From Aldehydirespirator sp965200005 (GTDB lineage: Bacteria; Actinomycetota; Acidimicrobiia; Acidimicrobiales; Aldehydirespiratoraceae): a stretch of DNA of 64,000 nt. The notes beneath the pieces were generated by a model. It saw nothing but the letters and a program-made list of their open reading frames with translations. It made no database searches and was not told the origin of the DNA. The DNA is taken from contig OZ241331.1 of assembly GCA_965200005.1 (NCBI GenBank), positions 310,001-374,000 on the forward strand, given 5' to 3'. The translations under genes were made by a program, and so were the position numbers. Below are positions 17,477 through 25,502 of the stretch, piece by piece. The first letter of the stretch is position 1; each line of letters begins with the position of its first letter.

Positions 17477-18235
17477 CTATTCCTGCCAGCGGGTGTAGCG
17501 GGGGTCGTTTTCGAAGAAGGCTCGATACATGCCGTCGAAGGCGAGCCACTGTAAGTCGATGCTGCGACGCACAGCGTTCCAGACACGAGTTCGGGTGTAA
17601 TCGTCATTGGCGTAACGGCGCACGATCGCTGGGCCGATATCGCCGTGATCTTCCTCAATCTCTGAGGCGTGGATCTCCCAGTACTGCAAACCCTCAGAGC
17701 CTCGGGTGTATCCATAGTCGTTGATAAATGACTCGATGAGCATGTCGTTACGTTTCGCCGACGCTCCCTCAATGAACGCAATGCCAGCTATGGCTGCGAT
17801 CCAATCGCCCTTAAAGGCATTGAAGTAACGCCACTGCTCGAAGGCTGCCGTCTCCGGTATCGCTTCGGTCGCGCGCATGTCCTCAACCGACAGACCGAGC
17901 GTCGCACACCAGTTGAAATAGATCTGCAAGTGATGACCGGTGCCGGAGTGACTACCAGTGGCTTCTTCCATCAACACATCATCAAACCAGAGATGCTCAA
18001 TGTCGGGATCACCCTCGGGCGCGAGCGCATACACCGCGCAGTGCGGTCTTGGATTTGGTTTGGGTCCGACAAAGAAGAACTGTCTCGCAAAGCCTCGCAA
18101 CGACTTGCGAGAAGCGTCACCCTTACAGATTGCACTAACTAGTGGGTGAAACTTGATGTGTTCAGTTTCAACCATCTCGTCAATTCGCGTTAGCAGATTC
18201 TCGGTCTCATTTGACATCAACGGCACGTTAGCCAT
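17477..18235 (-). CDS. Heme-oxygenase-like (TenA/PqqC-fold) iron-containing redox enzyme
   Basis: About 252 aa from ATG 18235 (MANVPLMSNETENLL); ATG 18217 is also possible. The frame is open further, to TTG 18355, but that stretch is Arg/Pro-rich and unlike a protein start. The mature sequence is all-helical with the putative metal ligands of heme-oxygenase-like di-iron proteins spread along it: HPLV, DVLMEEATGSHSGTGHH, FIEG and YWEIHASEIEEDHGD. This superfamily includes PqqC, TenA, CADD and di-iron N-oxygenases. It is divergently placed from the aminobenzoate-CoA ligase. A role in oxidising a nitrogen-containing intermediate is possible but only inferred from context. Confidence 0.75.
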   Translation of the reverse strand: MANVPLMSNETENLLTRIDEMVETEHIKFHPLVSAICKGDASRKSLRGFARQFFFVGPKPNPRPHCAVYALAPEGDPDIEHLWFDDVLMEEATGSHSGTGHHLQIYFNWCATLGLSVEDMRATEAIPETAAFEQWRYFNAFKGDWIAAIAGIAFIEGASAKRNDMLIESFINDYGYTRGSEGLQYWEIHASEIEEDHGDIGPAIVRRYANDDYTRTRVWNAVRRSIDLQWLAFDGMYRAFFENDPRYTRWQE

Positions 18236-18465
18236 ACGCACCACCGGCATCGCTGTCGGGACCAAGGCTGTGCCAGGAGTTCCGACCCGAGCAGGCACGC
18301 TCCGACACCCGGAGGGACTGCGTAGCCGGAAGCGACGGCCGCTCATTTTGTACAACCTCGCATGTGATTGCGAGCCACAGATACCAACAGGTGACGGCTC
18401 AGACCCGAGGGTGATATAGCGTAGATTCTGAGATCGTCAAGAAAAGAACATTCAGCGAGTTCCGA

Positions 18466-20139
18466 ATGGGATCAGAGCAAAGGCAAGAGTCCATGCCAAC
18501 TCGAAGCAGTCACGTTGACACCTACGTTCTAGACCGGTTGCCGGCCCGTGAGCTGTGGCCTGAGATCATCCTGGACGATCCCAGGTTCGCCGTTCCATCG
18601 TCACTCAACGCGGCTAGCGCCTTGCTCGACACGGCCATCGAACGTGGCTGGGGACCGCGGCCGTGTGTGGGGCTCGGCTCGGAGATGTGGTCCTACCAAG
18701 ACATCTTTGACTGGTCTAATCGCATTGCTGCCGTGTTAACAGACGACTACGGCGTGGTGCCCGGCAACCGGGTGTTACTGCGAGCCCCGAATGCTCCCTG
18801 GACGGTGGCGGCTTGGTTCGCAGTGCTCAAGGCCGGAGCAGTAGCCGTGACCACGATGCCTCAGTTGCGTAAGCCAGAGCTCACCAAGATCTACGCCAAG
18901 TGCCGACCGTCGGTGACACTGTGCGAGAGCGGCATGGAAGGTCCTGTCCTCGCAACATCAGAGGCACCCGTTGCCTTGTGGGGAGCCGGTGGCGACTTGA
19001 CCGATGCAGCGAAACGCCAGTCCGGTGACTTTCCCACCGTCCAGACGGCGGCCGACGATCCAGCACTGCTCGGTTTCACCTCGAGCACCACTGGCGAACC
19101 CAAAGCTGCGGTGCACTTCCACCGTGACTTGCTCGCAATTGATACCGCGTTCGCGCCCGTGCTCAACGCCCAAGAACAAGACATCTTTGTGGGTACGCCT
19201 CCCCTGGCGTTCACATTCGGTCTTGGTGGGCTTGTCGTATTCCCAATGCGAGTTGGCGCCGCCACATGGTTTTGTGAACAACCAGGACCTGCGGCACTGG
19301 CCGATCTGATCGAACGCCGACAAGCAACAGTTTGCTTCACATCTCCTACCGCCTACCGAGCCATGCTGCGCCTTGAGCCTCGACCAGACTTGACATCGTT
19401 GCGTCGAGCGGTATCTGCTGGTGAGACCCTCCCGCGGGCAACCTTTGAGTCGATGCAGCAACACACCGGTGTCACCCTGATCAACGGTGTGGGTACCACA
19501 GAGTTGTTGCACATCTTTTTGTCGGCTGGTGTCGGCGACATCCGACCGGGGGCGACCGGCAAGCCGCTGCCAGGCTGGCATGCCGCCATCCTTGATGATT
19601 CGGGAGACGAGTTGAACGACGGTGAGATCGGGCATCTTGCAGTCAAGGGGCCGATCGGTTGTCGTTACCTTGATGATGAACGCCAGAGCGACTACGTGCA
19701 AGATGGTTGGAACATCACCGGCGACGCCTTCATGCGAGACAAAGATGGTTACTACTGGTATCAAGCCCGAACCGACGACATGATCGTTAGTTCGGGCTAC
19801 AACATCGCAGCGCCCGAAGTGGAAGAAGCCCTCCTAAGCCATCCGTTAGTGGCCGAAGCCGCGGTGGTCGGTGACCCCGATGAGGAGCGCGGCGAAGTGT
19901 TGCATGCCTTTGTTCACCTCACCACAGCTGAGACTGATTCGACCAGCACCACAGCTACGAGCGGATCTCAAAGCAGTGATGTCGGCGAGGGAGACTCCCT
20001 AGTTCAGGAGCTACAGGATCACGTCAAGAACACGATTGCGCCCTACAAGTATCCGCGGCGCATCACGTTTTGCTCCGAGCCACTCCCCAAGACTGCTACC
20101 GGAAAGCTAAGCCGCCGGAAGTTGCGTGCAAGAACATAG
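18466..20139 (+). CDS. Aryl-CoA ligase, 2-aminobenzoate-CoA ligase type
   Basis: AMP-forming acyl-CoA synthetase, 557 aa (ATG 18466; an internal ATG at 18493 is an alternative start). Core motifs are the P-loop-like TSSTTGEPKA near 206-215, GVGTTE near 343, YWYQARTDDMIVSSGYNI near 428-445 and the catalytic C-terminal PKTATGKLSRRKLR. The HFHRDLLAIDTAF segment is characteristic of 2-aminobenzoate/benzoate-CoA ligases. It would activate anthranilate or salicylate to the CoA thioester for the monooxygenase-reductase encoded nearby. A Ser/Thr-rich insert at about 487-507 lies in the C-terminal domain. The PaaX-type regulator gene overlaps its end by 14 nt. Confidence 0.88.
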   Translation: MGSEQRQESMPTRSSHVDTYVLDRLPARELWPEIILDDPRFAVPSSLNAASALLDTAIERGWGPRPCVGLGSEMWSYQDIFDWSNRIAAVLTDDYGVVPGNRVLLRAPNAPWTVAAWFAVLKAGAVAVTTMPQLRKPELTKIYAKCRPSVTLCESGMEGPVLATSEAPVALWGAGGDLTDAAKRQSGDFPTVQTAADDPALLGFTSSTTGEPKAAVHFHRDLLAIDTAFAPVLNAQEQDIFVGTPPLAFTFGLGGLVVFPMRVGAATWFCEQPGPAALADLIERRQATVCFTSPTAYRAMLRLEPRPDLTSLRRAVSAGETLPRATFESMQQHTGVTLINGVGTTELLHIFLSAGVGDIRPGATGKPLPGWHAAILDDSGDELNDGEIGHLAVKGPIGCRYLDDERQSDYVQDGWNITGDAFMRDKDGYYWYQARTDDMIVSSGYNIAAPEVEEALLSHPLVAEAAVVGDPDEERGEVLHAFVHLTTAETDSTSTTATSGSQSSDVGEGDSLVQELQDHVKNTIAPYKYPRRITFCSEPLPKTATGKLSRRKLRART

Positions 20140-20953
20140 AGCGGGCACGCGCCACAAAGACCGAATCCTTGACATCTACGGGTTATTTGCGCGCGAATAC
20201 GGTGGCTGGGTCGCGGTGGCCTCGCTCATCAGACTGCTAGCAGAGTTGGGTGCGGATGCTCAGGCGGTTCGCTCAGCTGCATCACGAATGAAGCGATCGG
20301 GACTGCTCGAATCCGAACGAGTCGACGGCCGAGCTGGTTACACGCTCAGCGCAACAAGTCGACTGATCCTCGCCGAAGGCGACAGCAGGATCTTTGACGT
20401 TGATCTACGAGGACGCTCGACCACCTGGGTGATGGTGCTGTTTTCTGTTCCGGAGGCGGAGAGGGCCAAGCGGTACCAAATACGGTCTCGGCTGTCCCGA
20501 TTGGGGTTTGCCCCAGGGCCTTCTTCATCGATGATCGCACCCGGTGGTCGCCTTGGTGAGGCTCGCCGGATCCTTGAGCTCGCCGAAGTGCTGCACTACA
20601 CCACGTTCTTTGAGGGCAACTTCCATCCCGGTAGTGACGAAGCTGATGTTGCGGCTCAGGCGTGGGATCTTGCCGGCATTAACGCTCTATATGCGAAGTA
20701 TCTGGCCGGCTATCGGGATCTGGCTAGCAACTGGATGACCTCATCGGGTTCTGATCGCGACGCATTTGTAAACCACATGAACAACGTGAGCGACTGGCGA
20801 CCCCTGGCCTACGCAGATCCGGGTCTACCCGAGTCAGTTACCCCAAACGATTGGCTCGGCCCGGAGGCACGGGAGTTGTTTGTGCGCCTCAACAGGCAGT
20901 TGCGGCCCGGCGCTCATCGCTATTACCGAGAGTTGACCAACGACTTGCTCTAA
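20126..20953 (+). CDS. PaaX-family transcriptional regulator
   Basis: 275 aa. An N-terminal winged helix (IYGLFAREYGGWVAVASLIRLLAELG, then VRSAASRMKRSGLLES) is followed by the PaaX central and C-terminal domains, with the conserved TTWVMVLFSVPEAER. PaaX proteins repress phenylacetate catabolism and are released by an aryl-CoA. Here an aminobenzoyl- or related aryl-CoA made by the overlapping ligase gene is the plausible effector (inference). Start GTG 20126 lies inside the ligase gene. The gene ends tail-to-tail with the reductase gene (4-nt overlap). Confidence 0.88.
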   Translation: MQEHRAGTRHKDRILDIYGLFAREYGGWVAVASLIRLLAELGADAQAVRSAASRMKRSGLLESERVDGRAGYTLSATSRLILAEGDSRIFDVDLRGRSTTWVMVLFSVPEAERAKRYQIRSRLSRLGFAPGPSSSMIAPGGRLGEARRILELAEVLHYTTFFEGNFHPGSDEADVAAQAWDLAGINALYAKYLAGYRDLASNWMTSSGSDRDAFVNHMNNVSDWRPLAYADPGLPESVTPNDWLGPEARELFVRLNRQLRPGAHRYYRELTNDLL

Positions 20954-22032
20954 CGCAGGTCTCGTTCGATCAGAGCATCAGCCACCTGTTCACGTCGCCT
21001 GCTTGTGCGCCCCGCCCAATACTGTTCGGGCCACGGCTGGTCACTCTGAGCAAGATCAATTGCCGCATTAAGCGTCCAGTATGGATCCACTAGATGTGCG
21101 CGTGCCATCAGGCACAGATCGGCACGACCCGCTAGCAGCACAGTGTTGATGTCGTCAATGCTTGATACCGCTCCCACCGCCATGGTGGGAATCTCAACCG
21201 TGTTGCGGATCGCTTCAGCGAACGGGGTCTGATAGAGGCGCCCGTAGGCCGGTTGCTGCTCAGGGTGAACCTGGCCGGTTGAAACATCAATGATGTCAAC
21301 ATCAAGCTCCTTGAGCATCCATGAGAGCTCGATCGCTTGTTGTTGATCAAAGCCGTCCGGCATCCAGTCAGTTGCAGAGATCCGCACCGACAGGGGCAGG
21401 TCATCTGGCCAGTTGGCGCGCACCGCTTCGATGACCTGCAAAGGGAACCTGGCCCGGTTCTCAAGGCAGCCGCCAAAGTCGTCCTCTCGACGGTTGGTGA
21501 TCGGCGAAAGAAAAGACGACAGCAGGTAACCGTGAGCAGCGTGCACCTCAAGTAGGTCGAATCCTGCAACCACCGCTCGTCGAGCCGCAGCCACAAAGTC
21601 CGACTTCACGTCGTCCATTTGGGCTGCGTTCATGGCTTCGGGGATCTGACTTTCGTGGCGGTACCGCAGCGGAGATGGGGAGATCAGCGGCCAGTTGCCT
21701 TCATCAAGTGGTAGGTCTTCGCCTTCCCAGGGAACCTTCGTTGAGCCCTTGCGACCCGCGTGTCCGACCTGCAAGCCGATCTTGGCGGCAGTACGGGAAT
21801 GAACGAAGTCGGTGATCCTCAACCAGGCCCTGCTTTGCTCGTCGTTCCAGATGCCAGTGCATCCGGGAGTGATGCGTGCCTCGGGGGATGTGCATGTCAT
21901 CTCTGTCATCACCAGGGAAGCGCCACCGATAGCTCGGCTACCAAGATGCACAAGATGCCAATCATCTGGTACACCGTTGACCGCGCTGTACTGAGCCATT
22001 GGCGAAACCCCAACGCGGTTGTGAAACCTCAC
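20950..22032 (-). CDS. Old-yellow-enzyme-type reductase domain of an aminobenzoyl/salicylyl-CoA monooxygenase-reductase
   Basis: NADH:flavin oxidoreductase of 360 aa from GTG 22032, with VGVSPMAQYSAVNGVPDDWHLVHLG at the start and the FMN-barrel segments VGHAGRKGS, FDLLEVHAAHGYLLSSFLSP and VGAVSS. In known 2-aminobenzoyl-CoA monooxygenase/reductase and salicylyl-CoA 5-hydroxylase proteins this domain is the C-terminal half of one polypeptide. The same frame stays open upstream to about 22188 and encodes a Ser/Thr linker and then PIFYPYELRSV, the missing N-terminal strand of the barrel. The GTG is thus probably not a natural start: adding one base at the C-run 22147-22150 fuses it to the monooxygenase as an 802-aa protein. 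Confidence 0.88.
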   Translation of the reverse strand: MRFHNRVGVSPMAQYSAVNGVPDDWHLVHLGSRAIGGASLVMTEMTCTSPEARITPGCTGIWNDEQSRAWLRITDFVHSRTAAKIGLQVGHAGRKGSTKVPWEGEDLPLDEGNWPLISPSPLRYRHESQIPEAMNAAQMDDVKSDFVAAARRAVVAGFDLLEVHAAHGYLLSSFLSPITNRREDDFGGCLENRARFPLQVIEAVRANWPDDLPLSVRISATDWMPDGFDQQQAIELSWMLKELDVDIIDVSTGQVHPEQQPAYGRLYQTPFAEAIRNTVEIPTMAVGAVSSIDDINTVLLAGRADLCLMARAHLVDPYWTLNAAIDLAQSDQPWPEQYWAGRTSRRREQVADALIERDLR

Positions 22033-23357
22033 TGACCGCAGTTCGTATGGGTAGAAAATCGGTGCAGTGTTCGAACTCTTGGTGCTCGAACTTGAAGTGT
22101 GCGAGCTTGAAGTGTTCGAGCTTGAAATTGCAGGCTGCTGAGACTTGGGGCGTGACGCCAGAACCAGTCTCGTACGGTCGCCATGTAGTCAGCGTCACGC
22201 TCGGTCAGGTTGTCGTAAGTCACACGCATCGAACGCGTAAAGAGCGAGAAAGCGAACTGCTCAAACGGCAGCCGGCAGTGTCTGTTCACCTGCTGGAACC
22301 AGTGTTCGCTAGTGGACGCGGCCCGTTGCAAGCTCTCAACTGCTGGGCGCCGTTCCGCTTCGAACGCTTCAAGGGCTTCTGAGAGCGACCCCCTGTGCTT
22401 CTGGCCGCCGCCCTGCAGACACCGCTTTCGGCTGTGACTATCTATGGCATCGGCGAGGGCTATGGCGTCTTCGAGTGCGAGTTTGGTGCCGCTCCCCACG
22501 GAGAAGTGAGCAGTGTGGGCCGCGACCCCGATCACCACGATGTTGTCGACCACCCAACTCTCACAAGTCACCCTCGGGAAGCTGAGCCAACGCGAGTTGT
22601 TGCCAATGAGCCCATGACCGCCAAGGTGGTCTGCGAAAGCGTCTTCACACCAGTGCAACGCATGCTCATCGGACTCACCAGTGGTCAGTTCTGCGTCATG
22701 ACCGCCGAGTTGCAACCGTTGCCACGTGACGTCTGCCATCTCGACGATGAACGTGGATCGGGTCTCGTCGTAGGGATAGATGTGAGCCTGCACTACGCCG
22801 TGTGGCGTATCTTTAAAGATGAACGCAAAGCGATCAAACGGCGCCTCAGTGGCCGTCCATATGTAGCGCGCAGAACCGTGGTTGATCTGAGGTCGCAACA
22901 CGTCTTGGTGGAGCGACCGCACAGAGCTATTGACACCATCGCTGGCAACGATGAGATCTGCCCCGTCGCGCACATCATCGACACTTACCTCCGTAGCGAA
23001 CTTCACCTTGACGCCGAGACCCAACGCACGCTCGGTGAGGATGTCGAGCAGGCGCACTCGAGAAATAGCTGCGAAACCATGCCCGTCAGAGGTGACGCTG
23101 CGCCCCCGGTAGTACACGTCCATGGCGCTCCAATGTCGGAACTCTGCCTCTATGGCTGCGACACTTTCCGGGTCGGCCTCAGCGATGTTGACCATCGTCT
23201 CATCCGAAAACACCACACCGAAGCCGAAGGTGTCGCCTCGACGATTGCGTTCATACACGGTGATCTGTGACAACGGGAATCGCTGTTTCATCAGGATGCT
23301 AAAGAACAGCCCGCCAGGCCCCCCGCCAATACAATTGATCTTCACTCGACGCCTCAC
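22029..23357 (-). CDS. FAD monooxygenase domain of an aminobenzoyl/salicylyl-CoA monooxygenase-reductase
   Basis: Class A flavoprotein monooxygenase, 442 aa. The N-terminal Rossmann motif is INCIGGGPGGLFFSI (about 7-21), with the DG motif LIVASDGVNSSVR near 134 and a modified GD-type motif VIGVAAHTAHFSVGSGTKLALEDA near 290-313. It matches the N-terminal half of bifunctional 2-aminobenzoyl-CoA monooxygenase/reductase or salicylyl-CoA 5-hydroxylase. The last ~33 residues (from about WRHAPSL on) are frame-shifted nonsense rich in repeated QARTL. A one-base correction at 22147-22150 instead continues into a linker and the reductase domain. It is divergent from the SDR gene (61-bp gap). Confidence 0.88.
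   Translation of the reverse strand: MRRRVKINCIGGGPGGLFFSILMKQRFPLSQITVYERNRRGDTFGFGVVFSDETMVNIAEADPESVAAIEAEFRHWSAMDVYYRGRSVTSDGHGFAAISRVRLLDILTERALGLGVKVKFATEVSVDDVRDGADLIVASDGVNSSVRSLHQDVLRPQINHGSARYIWTATEAPFDRFAFIFKDTPHGVVQAHIYPYDETRSTFIVEMADVTWQRLQLGGHDAELTTGESDEHALHWCEDAFADHLGGHGLIGNNSRWLSFPRVTCESWVVDNIVVIGVAAHTAHFSVGSGTKLALEDAIALADAIDSHSRKRCLQGGGQKHRGSLSEALEAFEAERRPAVESLQRAASTSEHWFQQVNRHCRLPFEQFAFSLFTRSMRVTYDNLTERDADYMATVRDWFWRHAPSLSSLQFQARTLQARTLQVRAPRVRTLHRFSTHTNCGQ
22066..22125 (-). repeat. Four 15-bp tandem repeats encoding a Ser/Thr linker
   Basis: On the minus strand four units of 15 bp (consensus TCAAGCTCGAACACT) follow each other. In the reductase frame they read SSSNT, SSSHT, SSSST, KSSNT. 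They make a flexible linker between the monooxygenase and reductase domains, and the repeat unit keeps frame. Confidence 0.85.
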
Positions 23358-23418
23358 CGATATCGTTGGAATTGTGATCGCAAGAATACCGATACATCAA
23401 TAGGGCTACAGTTAGTTC

Positions 23419-24171
23419 ATGACAGGGTCGGTTCAATTCGACAAGCCCCTGGCGGCACCACTGCGTGCGGTTGTCACCGGAGGCAGCCGAGGCATTGGTC
23501 GCGCCATTAGTGCACGGCTCGGAGAGGCAGGTTGTGAGGTCGTCGCTCTGTCACGAGTCCGCCCGCAGGCTGGGTCACCTAAGGGTGCAAATTGGATGCG
23601 CTGTGATGTGACTAGTGAGACCGAGGTTCAACAGGTCTTTGCCAAACTTGACCCAATTGACATCTTGATCAACAACGCCGGTATTGCCGCATCCAACCCA
23701 CTGCGACGGATCACCGTGACTGAATGGAATCGGATCTTCGCAGTAAACACGACAGGAACATTTCTCTGTACACGAGCCGCAGTCGAACCGATGATCAATC
23801 GTGGTTTCGGGCGAATCGTCACTATCGCCTCAACAGCAGCGCTAACCGGAGCTCCATACATTGCTGCCTATGCGGCTTCAAAACACGCCGTGTTGGGGTT
23901 GATGCGATCTGTTGCTGCTGAAGTCGAAGGCACGGGAGTAACGGTGAACACCGTGTGTCCGACCTATGTTGACTCCGACATGACCAATGCCACGATCGCC
24001 AACATTGCTGGGGTGACTGGGCTGAGCCTTACCGAAGCGAAGTCACGCCTTGCTGAGACCACACCCCATGGTCGCATCATTGATGCATATGAGGTGGCCG
24101 ACGCTGTACACGCACTTGTAGTTGGCAACACCCATGGTGACGAGGTTGTACTAGACGGGCGGCCCACGTAG
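23419..24171 (+). CDS. SDR-family oxidoreductase (3-hydroxyacyl-CoA dehydrogenase-like)
   Basis: Short-chain dehydrogenase, 250 aa. It has the cofactor motif TGGSRGIGRA near residues 20-29, NNAG near 89-92 and the catalytic Ser with Y..YAASKH (Tyr and Lys four apart) near 151-158. Asp/Arg placement after the second strand (LSRVRP) suggests NADP(H) or NAD(H) ambiguity. It overlaps the enoyl-CoA hydratase gene by 1 nt (TAGTG). In hybrid aryl-CoA pathways such enzymes take part in the beta-oxidation-like steps after ring reduction. Confidence 0.9.
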   Translation: MTGSVQFDKPLAAPLRAVVTGGSRGIGRAISARLGEAGCEVVALSRVRPQAGSPKGANWMRCDVTSETEVQQVFAKLDPIDILINNAGIAASNPLRRITVTEWNRIFAVNTTGTFLCTRAAVEPMINRGFGRIVTIASTAALTGAPYIAAYAASKHAVLGLMRSVAAEVEGTGVTVNTVCPTYVDSDMTNATIANIAGVTGLSLTEAKSRLAETTPHGRIIDAYEVADAVHALVVGNTHGDEVVLDGRPT

Positions 24172-24974
24172 TGCAACGCGAGTGGCCCTACTTCGACTTT
24201 GAAGTCGACAGTGGTGTCGCGACGATTACTTTGAATCGACCTCAAAGGCTCAATGCACTGACGTTTGACACTTATGCGGATCTACGTGACTTGTTCCGCG
24301 AGGCTCCCCTGAGGGGTGACCTCGGAGCCATCATCGTGCGCGGGCAAGGCAGAGGCTTCTGCTCAGGTGGTGATGTCGATGAGATCATCGGCGAGTTGCT
24401 CAATTTTGATGCTAAACGGCTGATGTAGTTCACCCGAATGACGGGTGCCGTCATCCAGAACATGCGTGAGTGCCCAATACCAATCATCGCGGCGATCAAC
24501 GGCGTTGCAGCGGGAGCCGGTGCCGTGATTGCTCTTGCCTCTGACTTTCGGCTGTGTGCGCCAGAAGCCAGCTTCAGGTTCTTGTTCACTCAGGTAGGGC
24601 TATCGGGAGCAGACATGGGGGCTGCGTACCTGCTACCGCGGCTGATTGGTGTCGGTCGAGCCACCGAGATCTTGATGTTCGGTGAGCCGATCGTGGCATC
24701 CGAAGCTGTGGCAATCGGACTGGGCAACCGCGTGGTTGAATCGCAGGAGTGCCTGATGACCGAAGCCTTCGCGCTGGCCCAGCGAATCGCCAACGGGCCG
24801 CGGCTTGCCTATCAAACCACGAAGATGCTCATCGGACGTGAAGCCGACATGAGTTTCGCAGCGGCTTTAGAACTCGAAACGATGAGCCAAGCACTGCTGA
24901 TGACAACCCATGATCACTCCGAGTTCCACCGGGCGTTCACAGCAGGAGAGAAGCCAATGTGGAGGGGTCGATGA
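24171..24974 (+). pseudogene. Enoyl-CoA hydratase/isomerase family gene interrupted by an in-frame amber codon
   Basis: Crotonase-fold enzyme of about 267 aa read from GTG 24171. Residues 1-85 contain the first oxyanion-hole segment GFCSGGDVDEI; a TAG at 24426-24428 follows KRLM; the same frame then continues with FTRMTGAVIQNMRECPIPIIAAINGVAAGAGA, holding the second oxyanion-hole glycines, through to 24974. No frameshift is needed: one codon (a Glu, Gln or similar in relatives) has become TAG. All other core residues look intact, so this is a very recent nonsense mutation, a base error, or a read-through case. Its position between the SDR and RidA genes implies ring or beta-oxidation hydration in the aryl-CoA pathway. 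Confidence 0.85.
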
Positions 24975-25420
24975 CAGCGCCGCACAACATAAGTAATGCT
25001 GAACTCACTGCCACTCACCAGTTCATAAACCCCTCGGCATTAGCACCCGCTCGAGGGTTTTCTCACGTAGTGATACCTAGCTCGGGCCGAACTGTTTACC
25101 TTGCAGGCCAGATTGCAACAGACTCCGATGGCAAGGTGATCGGAGACAACTTTGCAGAACAGTACGACTTAGCGCTGGCGAATGTTGCGACTTGTGTGCG
25201 TGCCGCAGGCAGTGAACCGAGACACATCGTCTCAATGGTCATTTACACCACAGAGATGCAGCAATACCGAGACTCAATGTCTGATGTCGGCGCGGCCCAC
25301 CGCAAACACATGGGATACCACTTTCCAGCAATGGCACTGCTCGGTGTCAGCTCTCTGGTTGAACCGAAAGCCGTTGTAGAGATCATCGCCACCGCAGTCA
25401 TTCCCGACCAGCAGACCTAG
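24971..25420 (+). CDS. RidA/YjgF-family enamine-imine deaminase-like protein
   Basis: 149 aa from ATG 24971, chosen because GGAGGGG lies 4-10 nt upstream and the ATG overlaps the preceding stop (ATGA). It has the Rid fold pattern FSHVVIPSSGRTVYLAGQIA near 28-47, the periodicity of LANVATCVRAAGSEP, and MALLGVSSLVEPKAVVEIIATAV at the C-terminus. The canonical catalytic Arg of RidA (in a strand reading R..VEI) appears replaced by Lys/Val, as in RidA subgroups that are not general 2-aminoacrylate deaminases. In an aminobenzoyl-CoA pathway the reduced product is an enamine/imine, so an imine-hydrolysing Rid protein makes chemical sense here (inference). Confidence 0.88.
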   Translation: MTAPHNISNAELTATHQFINPSALAPARGFSHVVIPSSGRTVYLAGQIATDSDGKVIGDNFAEQYDLALANVATCVRAAGSEPRHIVSMVIYTTEMQQYRDSMSDVGAAHRKHMGYHFPAMALLGVSSLVEPKAVVEIIATAVIPDQQT

Positions 25421-25502
25421 CGCCCTCGCCAGACCTAGCGCCCTCGACACGCAGCCGGGGCGAGTTCAACTGCAAGTGAGGGTCTGTGGCTGAGTCCGCT
25501 GG

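Noticed and set aside
22061..22198. Programmed -1 ribosomal frameshift joining monooxygenase and reductase
   Set aside because: No canonical X-XXY-YYZ slippery heptamer is in the right frame, and no clear downstream pseudoknot is seen; a missing base in a C run explains it better.
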